Shown here: in pieces, positions 11,577 to 22,010 of the stretch
Position numbering within the stretch: position 1 is the first letter of the stretch
How the letters are laid out: each line of letters begins with the position of its first letter
NCBI RefSeq assembly: GCF_958979055.1
Contig: NC_084890.1
Location: 992,001-1,056,000, forward strand
DNA: 64,000 nucleotides
Direction of reading: 5' to 3'
Source: Alnus glutinosa
Taxonomy: Eukaryota; Streptophyta; Magnoliopsida; Fagales; Betulaceae
Position numbers and translations under genes: made by a program
The notes under the pieces: generated by a model
What the model saw: the letters and a program-made list of their open reading frames with translations, nothing else
Told to the model about the DNA's origin: nothing
Database searches by the model: none

Positions 11577-11940
11577 ATACATCTATCTCGAACACACATG
11601 GGCGTCTTATAAAGGACTTCAAATGGGTCTCCGGCCTATTTGTATTTGTATTTAACTCCAAATGCAAGTCGATCTGTTGAAGTCACTGGCCATTCAATAT
11701 CTTCGTCTGCATGGTAATATAATAAGATATCAGAGAAGAACAGATCACATTAATTATCGACATCAATTTGTGAAATGGAGACATGTAATAAAATAAGATA
11801 TCAGAGAAGAACAGATCACATTAATTATCTTTTTGAGGTGCAAATTGCCCCTGCGCGCGTGGAAATGTGAGATGATAGTTAGGCGTGGCAGTTGGTCCGG
11901 AGAAAAAAGTTAAAGGATTAGAAGGATGGCGAAGGATACA

Positions 11941-12576
11941 AAGGAATAATTGAATGATTGTCCGATTGGTATATTATAATTATTTTTCAATTTTTATAGT
12001 TTAAAAAGTTTATAGAAGATTCATGTGATATGTAATAATTATGTTTTATTTTTTGGGTTGATTTTTCGTCCACCATTTTGACGGAATCTGTTAACCCTAC
12101 ACGTCAGCGCCACGTGTTACCAATAAGATAGCGACACGTGTCCATCTTAATAAAAAATATAAATTTATTAAAAAATAAATAAATAAACTTATCTTTTTAA
12201 AAAAAAAAAAAAAAGAGAGCAGGCCAAGGGTTGGCTGGGCCACCCCTAGCCAATGGGGGTGGCCTCGGGGTGGGTGGCCATTAGGCCATCCCTTGACCTG
12301 CATTTTTTTTTAAAAAAAAAAAAATAAGTTGATTCATTTATTTTTTAATAAATTTATATTTTTTTATTAAGATGGACACGTGTCGCCATCTTATTGGCAA
12401 CACGTGGCGCTGACGTGTAGAGCTAACAAATTCCGTCAAACTGATGGATGAAAAATCGACCCAGAAAGTAAAACGTAATTATTGTAATTCATAGGGACCT
12501 CTCATGCACTTTTTAAACTACAGGGAGTGAAAAATAATTATGGCATACCACATAAACCAACAGTACAATTATTCTT
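11941..12576. mobile_element. Foldback MITE with arms of about 300 bp
   Basis: 636-bp inverted-repeat element, ends AAGGAATAATTG and CAATTATTCTT, absent from the matching site in duplicate A (near 9160). Mirror-image landmarks include TTGACGGAATCTGTTA, CACGTCAGCGCCACGTGTT and GACACGTGTCCATCTTAATA. The loop is GC-rich (12225-12300) between A/T runs. A shorter relative with the same CACGTGGCGCTAA-type core lies at 31596-31940. The arms hold several CACGTG motifs (G-box type), all from the element itself. Confidence 0.75.
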
Positions 12577-12871
12577 AAATTTAATAATGATTTTAAAAAG
12601 TGAAAAAAAAAAATAATAATAATAGAAGGAACATGAAAAGAAATCAGTCATTTCGAGTACCTATTATATTACCAGCGTACGTAGACAACACGATATTATG
12701 CAGAGAGGAAAGGCATGAAAAACTGCCCTGGCCCATACCAAGAAAGACAAAATCAATTTATGTATGTTTGACCGGTCACCTAAACTCATTTCAATGGCAG
12801 ATGAAGAGGTACGTAGCCTTTAATTGATTTGTTTGGCTTTTTGCTTGCACCAAAAGTCAATGTTTTACCAC

Positions 12872-12878
12872 TATAAAT
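12872..12878 (+). promoter_or_regulatory. TATA box of the complete P450 gene
   Basis: TATAAAT, 70 bp upstream of the chosen ATG at 12948, in a C/A-rich context (ACCACTATAAATT). Distance and sequence fit a plant core promoter with a 5' leader of about 40 bases. The array fragments at 7425-7556 and 10845-10890 contain the DNA upstream of this box. Confidence 0.6.
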
Positions 12879-12947
12879 TTGTAACGTTCGTTAGTGAAAG
12901 AAATTGGGGGAACAATCACTTGTTTAATTAATTCTCTCCTTTCTGTT

Positions 12948-15595
12948 ATGATGTTTCTCCAATATTCCTGGGCACTCACCACTTTCCTTCTTTTCCTCTC
13001 TTTGGTTTGGCTGTTAAGGCTATTTAAAAGATCCAAAGGTCAAAAATTGCCCCCAGGGCCATGGAAGTTACCTCTTATAGGAAACTTGCACAACTTTGTA
13101 GGATCATCTCTACCACACCGTGCTCTAAGAGAACTAGCCAGGAAATATGGACCTCTCATGCACCTTCAACTGGGTGAAGTTTCTGCACTTGTGGTATCAT
13201 CCCCCAAGATGGCCAGCAAGTTCATGAAGACGCATGACCTTGCCTTTGCGTCGAGGCCACTATTTCTCGCCCCTAAAATTATGACCTACGGTGGCTCAGA
13301 CATTGACTTTTCTCCATACTGTGATTACTGGAGGCAAATGAGAAAAGTCTGCGTGCTGGAACTCTTAAGTGCCAAGAGGGTCCAATCCTTCTCTTCTCTT
13401 CGAGAAGAAGAAGTTCATAATCTCATTGAGTCCATCCACTCATCTTCAGGATCTCCAATCGATTTAAGTCAACATATTTTCACTTCGACGACTACTATTT
13501 TATGTAGAGCAGCATTTGGTAGCAAATACAAAGACCAAGATGCATTTCTGTCATTGACCAAGGAAACTACTTCCTTGGCAAGTGGGTTTGAGTTGGCTGA
13601 TTTGTTCCCTTCACAGAAAATTGTTCATTTGATTAGTGGGACGAAAGCTAAGCTAGAGAAGATTCATGGGAAGATTGACAAGATCTTGGAGAACATCATC
13701 CATGAGCACAAGGAGAACCAGAAGAGTGCATCAACAGAGCAGGAAGATCTTGTTGACGTCCTTTTAGGCCTTCAGAAAAGTGGTACACTTGAGTTCCCAA
13801 TCACAACCAACAACATCAAGGGCGTCATTTTGGTTAGTATTTCTGCTATAATCCTTGGGTTAAGTGATCACTTTAATTTTTTTGTCATCATCATATTTTT
13901 CTTCGGTTAAAAAGAAAAGACAACTTCAGTTATAATTCTTGATATTTTATTATTTTTGTAAAAAGGTATCCAAATTATAAAAGGTTTCAATTTAAGGTAT
14001 TCATCTTTCAATTTTTTTCAATTTCAACCGTCTGTTAGAATTTTTCGCTAATACCTATCAAAAATCTCAAAATACCCCCCCCCCTTTTTTTTAAGGAAAA
14101 AAAAAAAAAAGAAAAAGAAAGAAGAAAATTGCTACGATTTAGGTGTTGATAAGAATTTAACGAAATTTACAAAAATACGTGTCTGAATCTTTGAAAAAAA
14201 ATTATTATTATTTTTTTTATAAAAATAAATACAAGAGTATTTTGAAAAATTTTATAGGATTTAATGAAAAATTCTAATGGACGGTTGAAATTGAAAAAAA
14301 TTAAAAGATTGATACCTTAAATTGACAATTTTTAAAGTTTGAATATCTTTTTGCAAAATTGATGAAAGATCATATGAAGCTTTCCTTAAAAAGAATCTTT
14401 AACTATTCTTGATAAATCACCGTCGTCCCAAAAGCGGTGTCCTGTTCCATTAATTGATTCTGGAAAATTTATTTGATGGCTAGGATTTGTATTTTTGTTT
14501 GTTTTATTTTTCAGGTTTTTCTAATTATATTAGAACTTTTTTCTTTTTGGGTTTTCCTATTAACTTTAACTTTTGTATTCTTCTATATATATTCTTGGAT
14601 TTTCCTGGAAAGTTTTGGATTTATTTTAGGAAATATTATGCTTTTTAGGATTTTCTAGTAGCCTTAGGATTATAATTTATATAACCTACAAATTAAGAGG
14701 CTTGTATGGAATCTGTATTTTATCATTGAGATCAAAAGAAGAGTTTCTTTTGTTCATTCTTTCTTTTGGTGTCCAGAATTTGAGGAAAAAAAAAAGTTTC
14801 ACACCGTAATATGTGAAACTTAAATAGAATGCATAATACGAATTAAAGTCTAAATCAAAAAATACCGCTTTCATACTATGTTAAATTTTAGTTGTTTAAA
14901 AAGAATAAAGCTCATAAAAATTTACCAAAATAATTAATTAACCACTATCTAAAATTTTTACTTTTTTCTAGGACATATTTACTGGAGGAGCAGACACTTC
15001 ATCAACCACAATAGCGTGGGCTATGTCAGAAATGATGAGAAGCCCTAGAGTGCTCGAGAAGGCACAAGCTGAGATAAGACAAGCCTTCAAAGGAAAGGAA
15101 CAAATCCATGAAAAAGACATTCAGAATCTAAGTTACTTTAAGTCAGTGATCAAAGAAACTCTAAGGTTACACCCTCCTGCTGTTTTGTTAATGCCAAGAG
15201 AATGTAGAGAGGCATGCGAAATTGATGGATATAAGATACCCGTCAAAACCCAAGTCATCATAAATGCATGGTACATTGGAAGAGATCCAGCATATTGGCA
15301 TGATGCAGAGAGTTTTATACCAGAGAGGTTTGATAGTAGTTCAATTGATTATAAAGGGACTAACTTTGAATATATCCCTTTTGGGGCAGGAAGGAGGATG
15401 TGCCCAGCAGTATTATTTGGTTTAGCCAACGTAGAACTTCCTCTTGCTCAACTGCTATACCAATTTGATTGGAAACTACCGGGCGGGATGAAATCAGATG
15501 ATCTGGACATGATTGAAGCCTTTGGTGGTGTTGTCGCAAGGAAAAACAACTTGCATTTGATTCCTACTTCTTTTAGTACTTCACTTTCCCTTTGA
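12948..15595 (+). CDS. Cytochrome P450, CYP71D-like, complete
   Basis: Exons 12948-13832 and 14972-15595 give a 502-residue protein, normal for the family. The start is the first ATG of MMFLQYSW; the frame is open a little further upstream but only with a GTG. Residues 1-24 are a hydrophobic ER anchor, followed by a basic linker and PPGP (35-38), the C-helix WRQMR (128-132), the I-helix GGADTS (300-305), ExxR (357-360), PERF (412-415) and the haem loop from F432 with ligand C439. The loop reads [10 protein letters not shown]: the usually invariant Gly two residues after the cysteine is Ala441, while the upstream paralogue keeps Gly. The intron (13833-14971, phase 0) holds a foldback MITE. Poly(A) signal AATAAA at 15638-15643. 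Probably an oxygenase of specialised metabolism (terpenoid or phenolic substrate by family habit); the substrate is not inferable. Confidence 0.94.
13954..14360. mobile_element. Foldback MITE in the P450 intron
   Basis: About 405 bp with inverted arms: the left arm contains GTTTCAATTTAAGGTAT, TTCAATTTCAACCGTC and GTTAGAATTTTTC, and the right arm their complements in reverse order (for instance GACGGTTGAAATTGAA at 14279-14294). The centre is a C run followed by A-rich DNA. It is absent from the intron of the upstream paralogue (828-1468), so it inserted after the duplication. No clear target duplication. Confidence 0.75.
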
Positions 15596-18310
15596 GGCGT
15601 TATCTGTTATCAACAAGCTAGCTCACTTGGCAAGAAGAATAAAGATAGCTTGTTTTGGTGAGAATAAGTATGTTTATTTGGCAAGAATAAAGGATTTTTC
15701 CTTTTAAATCATGTAATCTCTCTAATTAGGAAAAAATATGGCGTATCCCTTTTCTCCAAGTAATTAATGTAATATTATTTATTAATTAGGTAGTATCTTT
15801 CCTTCTACAGGTATAAAATCGGGGATATTTTCCCTAATTATCCCTGGAGCTTGTAAAATGTCTTCTATAAGACACCTATAGTTATTGAATAAGAGCATCA
15901 TACAATTTCTTTTGCATATTTCATATTCTATGAAATTCTAAATCGAGGCATTGGCTCCCTCGAAGTAACCACTATATTTTCTATTTGATTTTCTCGTCAT
16001 CAAAGGTTGTAAATCTTCTAATACCATTGCTTGGAACCATTCCATTATCATTATGGTAGCTTTGAACCCAGAATTAGTCCTGTTTGTTACTAGAATGTGT
16101 TTTTGGTTTTTTGCTTAAAAAATATGTTATAATTAATGTGACATAAATGTAAAGTTAGTTTTGAGTGTTCTTTAATTTTGGTTGTTTGGTAAGGTTTTTG
16201 TTTTGAAATAATAAAACAAGCGGAAGAAAGAAAGATTGTTATCAAATAAAGCTTATTGTGTTGATAATAAGTTAATTAGTAGTCATTAATTAAGAATGAT
16301 AATTTGTGGGATGGTCTGTTGACATTCAAGAGAAGGAAAGAAAAGTAAGAAATTTTTGGCAAGTTCTTCTATCCGAAACCGGAAAGAATAATGAAAGAAA
16401 TTTTTGGATTACTTCCAGGGGTGGACCCATTTGGCCCCTCAAGCCCTAAGATTTTTCTAAAAATTAAAAAATTAAAAATTAAAATTAAAATTTTACTCCT
16501 AATTTTATTTTATTTTTAGTTTTGTCCCCTCTAATTTTTTTTTTTTCAATTTAACCTCTCCAAATTGTCAAGTCTGAGTTCGCCATGATTACTTCGGAAA
16601 GCTTGAGTAATCTAATAATGCATGTTCAACACAATATACTTCCTAATCCTACCAAATACACAGACAAACTCCTTCAACACAATATGCAAAGGATTGAGAT
16701 CCGGTGAGGCATTGCGATGTGTACAATAACTCTTATCTAGACATTTATTTAAAATGAAAGACTTAAATCTCTAATGAAATAGAGAAGGTGGCTTACACCA
16801 CTTGGGATGGATAGTATTATTAATAGCAGTTTCCTTTTAATTTTTTTTTTTTTTAGAAAAAAATTTAAGAAGAAGAAAATTACATTTTACTTATCTAGCT
16901 ATCTAATTATATTTCACAACAGCATTTGATGTTTAACCGAATTTTGGCTATAATTCACAAAAACCATCATTTATCAAGTTCTCTCTCTTTTATAAACTCT
17001 CCAAAAGTGATGTTCAGTCAGATTTGTTTTGTATTCCAAATTTAGAGAAACAATTTTCCTCTCTATCTTATTTTCATACATTTTTGTATTCATTTTCTCA
17101 CTCTTAGCCTTCTCGGTTTGTGAGGTGATTTTGAGAATAAAAAAAAGAATAAAAGGTAGAATAAAAATTATATTTAAATAGAATAGAGTGAGATTTATAG
17201 AGTTTATTGTGTGGTACTTTTGTAAAGTTGCTAGTTAAATTAAAAAAAGTGAATTTTTTAGTAGATTTTTGCTAAAGAATAGAAAGTTCACTAGAAATGT
17301 TTCCTATATTATTAAAATATTATTTCTTTACAAAATACAAATTTCTTACTTACCCTCACATTTTTTTACAAAATCCCAACACAATTTTCAATAAAAGGTA
17401 AAAATATGAGAGGGAAGAGAGGAGAGAGATATTTTATGTTAAAATAAAGTATAGTGAAGCTAAAATGTTCATTGGGTAGCACTATAACATTCCTAATATT
17501 TAGGAAAGCAATGGGTAGCTGATGTAGCTAGTTGATTTTTTGTGATTTTTTTGAGATTTTTTTTATTTTATTTTATTTTTTTTTAATATTTAAGAAAGAG
17601 AATAAGTTATAGGAAAATTGTTTCTAGTGCTCTTAGGATGGCTGAACTACTCTCTTGACTATAAGGATATATGGTTCGATCCGACACAACTATGAGTAAC
17701 GCCACCCCAAACTAGTCATTAGAGTGACTGACCCCTTTTTTTTACAACTCCTTAAGACTAATTCGACAATTTAAGAGTATTCTTAGTAGTTTCATTAAAT
17801 TTTACTGGCCAAAATTGTTAAAAACTGATTTTCTCTATTTTAGCCATTTACTTTTTTAAAGCACTCCAGTAGCCTCACCATTTTAGCTATCCACTATCAC
17901 TATTCCATTTAAATAATATTTTTTCAAAATGGAGGTTATATATGATGCATGAGAGAGAAATAAAAAAAGAAAAGGAATAGAGAGAAATTTTTTATAGTAT
18001 TTTATTGATTTGGTAAGTGAATACTGCTCACTATTATTGGTGAGTATTGTTCACTCACCAAAATTTTTCTACCAAATTGGTGAGGCTACTGGAGAACCAT
18101 TTTGGACAATTTTCATCAAATTGATTCACCAAAATAGTAAAAAAAAAAAAAAAAAAACCATTTTTATGAGGCTACTAATAATACTTGAATAGCCAACTTT
18201 AAGGTTGTCAAATCATTCATTTTAGGGTTAAATACGGTTTTGCCCTCTGTTGTTCATTTTGTATCATTGATGGTACCTTGGTTGTGACGAAAGACGGATA
18301 TTGTACTTCT
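15596..18310. other. 3' flank of the P450 array, no gene
   Basis: The first 2.1 kb is collinear with the 3' flank of the first P450 unit, with small insertions such as the A/T-rich block at 16420-16580. From about 17700 to 18310 the DNA is AT-rich and unique in this window. No ORF with a recognisable domain. Confidence 0.55.
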
Positions 18311-18318
18311 GTCCAAAA

Positions 18319-18501
18319 GAGTAATGCTACACATCATCCCCTTGTCCTCCTTTTGTCCTCCCAAAATTGATGTGGCTCTTAAAATCACTATTGGATCAAA
18401 ATTCAATAGTGATATATTAAAAATTCAATGGTGATTTTAAGAGCCACATCAATTTTAGGGGGACAAAAGGAAGACAAGGGGATGATGTGTAGCATTATTC
18501 C
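18319..18501. mobile_element. MULE-type MITE (family M, copy 1)
   Basis: 183-bp near-perfect palindrome. The left arm GTAATGCTACACATCATCCC, then CTTGTCCTCCTTTTGTCCTC and AAAATTGATGTGGCTCTTAA, is repeated inverted on the right. It is flanked by GTCCAAAA (18311-18318 and 18502-18509), probably an 8-9-bp target duplication. A sister copy is at 48869-49050 and a diverged one with the same kind of ends at 20602-21061. It sits about 360 bp before the start codon of the coiled-coil gene and may lie in its promoter. Confidence 0.85.
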
Positions 18502-18860
18502 GTCCAAAAACTTAATAGAAGTACACGTCAATGCTAATAAGAAGCCAACACCTATTCCATATGTCACGCTCAGATACGGAGGGAGAGAAATGGCAGGGCC
18601 ATGGCTATTTCTCCGCTAAAATAAATTCGTAATTTGAACAACATCCAGGGGCATTTTGTTAGTTAGTGGATCCCATCAGAGTTCAGACACAACAAGCCGC
18701 GCGCATAACTCGAAAATTTTGAATTCGGACAGAGCGCCATAAGACACAAACTCAGAGACTGACACGTGTAATCTATCGTTTCAAAACTTCTCTATATCTT
18801 CATCAGATAACCCTGAAATCAACGCTCTCAGCTCTCTGTTTCTGTTGGACTCCCCCAAAA

Positions 18861-21800
18861 ATGGCGTCCCTCAGGCCCCACTCGCGCTACAGCTCGTATG
18901 AAGCACGCTCCTCAGCTTCCTCCTCGCATTTCTCCGACCTGTCCTCGTCCACGGAGTTTCAATCACCTGCACCGGCGGCGTACTCCTCGTCCTCCCGTGC
19001 GCTTGTAAAGTCAAAGCCGTCTGATCTCGCTCGGACCAAATCCAAGCCGTCGAAGAACCCGGGCTTATCCACAATGGTGAAGAAGTTCATGGAAAAGAAG
19101 TCGTCTGAGAAGCCGAAGGCGGTGAATCGGGCAACGCTGGTGATTCCGTCGGACGCGCTCGCCGAGAACCTGAAAAAGACGGCGAGGAAGGGGACGAGCT
19201 TCAGTGGGCTGCAAAAGAAGCTGTTTGGGAAGGGAACGATGGCGTTTGAGGAGGAAAATAAGAAGAAGGAGGTCAAGGCGTTGACGGAGGTGAAGGGGAA
19301 CGCGAGGACGTTGGCGATGGTGCTAAGGAGCGAGAGAGAGCTTCTAGTTCTCAACAAGGAGCAAGAGATGGAGATTGCTGAGCTCAAGCGCTTGCTTGAG
19401 GAGAAGAACACTGAGGTCAGTCTACTGGGTCTTTCTTTCTTTCTTTCTTTTCAATGGAAAAGGAAAATTGGCAACTTGGGTTTTGAAGTTTTTGTCTGAT
19501 TATATTTTGCGTATTGATGGTTTTGGTCTAATTCTGTTTTGTTGCTTCTTAAATGAGAAAATGAAGGCTAAAGTGTGTTTTTTGCTAACTGAGAGAGAGT
19601 ATATAAGTATCAAAGATTTAGAATTTTACGTCGGCTCCTCTGTTTCGATTGGGAGAATGGGATGGAAAAGAAGGGAAAATTTGCAAGTTGGGTTTTGAAG
19701 TTTTTGGCTAATTGTGATGTTGGATATTGATATTTGATCTTATTCTGTTTTGTTATTTCTTACAAGAGAATAACAAGGCTAAAGTGTGATGTTTTTTTCA
19801 TCTAAGAGTGTATGGAAGTATCAAAGATTTAGAATTTTATAACCGTTGCTTTTCTCAGTTTTCTAGGAAACCAAAACATGGTGCTTTTATAATTGCATTT
19901 TGAATTTTGGATTTTGTTTCGAGTGTTACGGTTTGAGATTGGAACGAGTTATACATTTGTTATCCTACTAAAGTTGCCATAATTCCCAGATCCATGAAAC
20001 AGTTTCTTATTCAATGGAAGATCTCTACATTTCTTTATTAGAATGACAAATAAAATAAAATTCGGTTGCAATCAAAACTTTCCTTGGCTTTTATAATAGT
20101 CCACAATGTGTTGAAGCAATAATTAAGAAGATTGAATGTGGTTGATGTTTGTATTGGAGAATTCTCTACTTATAAGCAGCTTGATTACACAACAATATTC
20201 TATGGGATTTGCAGGCTGAGAAGTTGAAGGATTTGTGCTTGAAGCAAAGGGAAGAAATCAAGGCATTGAAGAGTGCGATACTATTCCCTGATGTTATGAA
20301 TTCTCAGCTTCATGAGCTTTTAGATAAGCAAGGGTCGGAGTTGAAACAAGCGAAACAACTCATCCCTACTCTCCAAAGGCAGGTCACTTCTCTTACAGGC
20401 CAGCTACAATGCCTTGCAGAGGATCTTGCTGAGGTATGACAATCGCATCCTTATTCACGGAGTTGTCCAATAATAACTACTGCTCACGAAATTCCCATCC
20501 GACTAGGGGTGATAATTTGTATTTGTGTGTCGAGTTCAGATAGTATGAAGGCATAGGTATAAGACGATATAGATGAACCTTAACACGACATATTTAATTA
20601 AGAATAATACTACACACACTCATAGTCTCTCACTCTCACATTCTCTGATGTGGTTTTTAAAATCACCATTACATTTTGGATGGATTATTATTGAATTTTA
20701 ATCAAATTGTGATTTTGGGGTTGTTTGGCAAAGCCGGGGATGGTACACATTAGTGGATGCTACTGTTCATTTTTTTAAATTTTTTTTTTTTATTTACATT
20801 TTCCAATAACAATCAACATCAAAATATTTTCACTTTTTTATTTTTTTATATCACATCAATAATTTTTTATTATTATTCAAATAAAAAAATTTACTACAAT
20901 ACAAAATTTTTTTCACTTTTTTATACAAATTCTTTTTACTTTATATTACATCATCACTTTTTACTAATTTCAAAATTAACAACTCACTACTCTGTTCTGT
21001 ACATCTCTTTGCCAAACAAGACCTTTAAAAGTCACTTCAAGGAGTGTGTGTAACATTATTCTTTAATTAAATGGATCAGATTTTTCAACACTAATCTACT
21101 AATTTCATGTTCAATTCGTGTCGAATTTGTGAGTCGTGTAAAAAATTGTCTGTCCTAGCTCTAACATGAAGGGCTAAGTTTCTCTGTTGGGTCTAATGAG
21201 TATGGACTCATGTTATGAGAAATTAGCTCTACTTACGTCAAAATGAAACAAACGCTGGTATTGCTCTCAATATTTGCTTTATTTAAAGGTTCAGCAAAAT
21301 TTTCATTATTTATAGAGGTCAATTACAATTCTTGAGCAGGTGAAGGCAGATAAACATTCAGCGAGAGGGCGTTTCCAATGGAATGGCAGTTCTCCAAGGA
21401 CACCAACATATGATCACGAACAGGCTTTAAATTCTTTGGTATGCATGCTGTAATAATAGAATGTAAATGTTAAAATGTTAAAGTCACAGTAAGCCTACTT
21501 GTAACAAGGAGAAACCATCTTCTTCAGTCCTTGTCCTTGGTATTTAGACTCTGGAAAAAATTTTCCTTTTAACAATAATCCCAATAACGATCTGTTCAAA
21601 AATTACTCAGGAATTCAGCTCTGGTGATCCAACAACCCCTGGTAGTCCAGATGACATGTTACTCAAGGATTTAAATCCATGCTTAACGCCCTTTTGTGCC
21701 AAGACAAGGTCCAAGGTAAGCAGGCAATCCTGTATTCACTTCCTTTATGCTGTCATTGTGCTCTTAAAGTTAAATTGGAGAGTTTGATACTTAACAGGAA

Positions 21801-22010
21801 TTTGAGGCAATGGGGTACGATTCTCCAGATGATGAAATCCCATTCAAAAACAATATGGGGATTGGTTTTGACTCTCGTATAAGGAAGATGTCCAGAAGTT
21901 CTGATTGTTTCCAGAATGCCAACACAGGGAGCACAGTGGCCCGAGCAGCTCGTAGATCGGATGAAACCAAATGCACATATGGAAAGCAAATGCACCACAA
22001 TTTTTTCTAG
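18861..22010 (+). CDS. Coiled-coil protein of unknown function
   Basis: Five exons, all joined in phase 0: 18861-19415, 20215-20433, 21340-21438, 21611-21715 and 21798-22010, giving 396 residues. The start follows a C-rich leader and is the first ATG of the frame. Residues 1-75 are Ser-rich and low-complexity, residues 75-135 are basic (many Lys), and residues about 135-258 form a predicted coiled coil (heptad-like Leu/Glu/Lys, e.g. EMEIAELKRLLEEKNTE continuing across the first splice into AEKLKDLCLKQREEIKALK). The C-terminal part has a TTPGSPDDMLLKDLNPCLTP segment, Ser/Pro-rich and possibly phosphorylated. No enzymatic motif, signal peptide or membrane segment. The general look (Ser-rich head, basic patch, long coil) is that of plant cytoskeleton-associated or scaffold proteins, but I do not recognise the family and give no function. 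Codon use at the 5' end is strikingly GC-rich compared with the surrounding DNA. Confidence 0.88.
20602..21061. mobile_element. MULE-type MITE (family M) carrying a nested hAT-like MITE
   Basis: Ends GAATAATACTACACACACT and AGTGTGTGTAACATTATTC are inverted repeats of the same kind as the MITEs at 18319 and 48869. It is flanked by a perfect 9-bp duplication TTTAATTAA (20593-20601 and 21062-21070). The inner 20717-21025 is a different element, so the MULE-type MITE itself is only about 150 bp. Confidence 0.82.
20717..21025. mobile_element. hAT-like MITE (family copy 2), nested
   Basis: Ends GGTTGTTTGGCAAAG and CTTTGCCAAACAAGACC are inverted repeats; the interior matches the copies at 10540 and 29998 (CAATAACAATCAACATCAAA, TATCACATCAATAATTTTTT, TTTTTACTTTATATTACATC). 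It inserted into the MITE at 20602-21061. The target duplication is not clear. Confidence 0.78.

Larger units (their letters stand above)
10890..12720 (+). repeat. Upstream-region duplicate B of the P450 array
   Basis: Second copy of the block described for 8815-10889, directly in front of the complete P450. With its two insertions removed (10981-11576 and 11941-12576) it is collinear with duplicate A. Its 3' end passes straight into the promoter of the intact gene, so this is the ancestral position of the block and duplicate A is a tandem copy whose gene is gone. Confidence 0.75.
20507..21155 (-). repeat. ACCCG-type dispersed repeat, split by a MITE
   Basis: Intron 2 of the coiled-coil gene contains a diverged copy of a repeat also seen at 24185-24358, 44855-45005, 55270-55560 and, GC-rich, at 10140-10509. 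Landmarks are a GGTATAAGACGATATAGATG block before the MITE and, after it, TTAATTAAATGGATCAGA, CTAATTTCATGTTCAATTCG and TCGTGTAAAAAATTGTC. The two halves join in the order of the intact copies once 20602-21061 is removed. Class unknown. Confidence 0.65.

Noticed and set aside
12894..12947. Upstream extension of the complete P450 frame to a GTG at 12894
   Set aside because: Plant genes start at ATG; the added residues are not hydrophobic anchor sequence and the ATG at 12948 gives a typical N-terminus.
18871..19411. Minus-strand frames of 67 and 150 codons inside exon 1 of the coiled-coil gene
   Set aside because: Shadows of a GC-rich, Ser/Lys-rich coding exon; no domain, and composition follows the sense strand.
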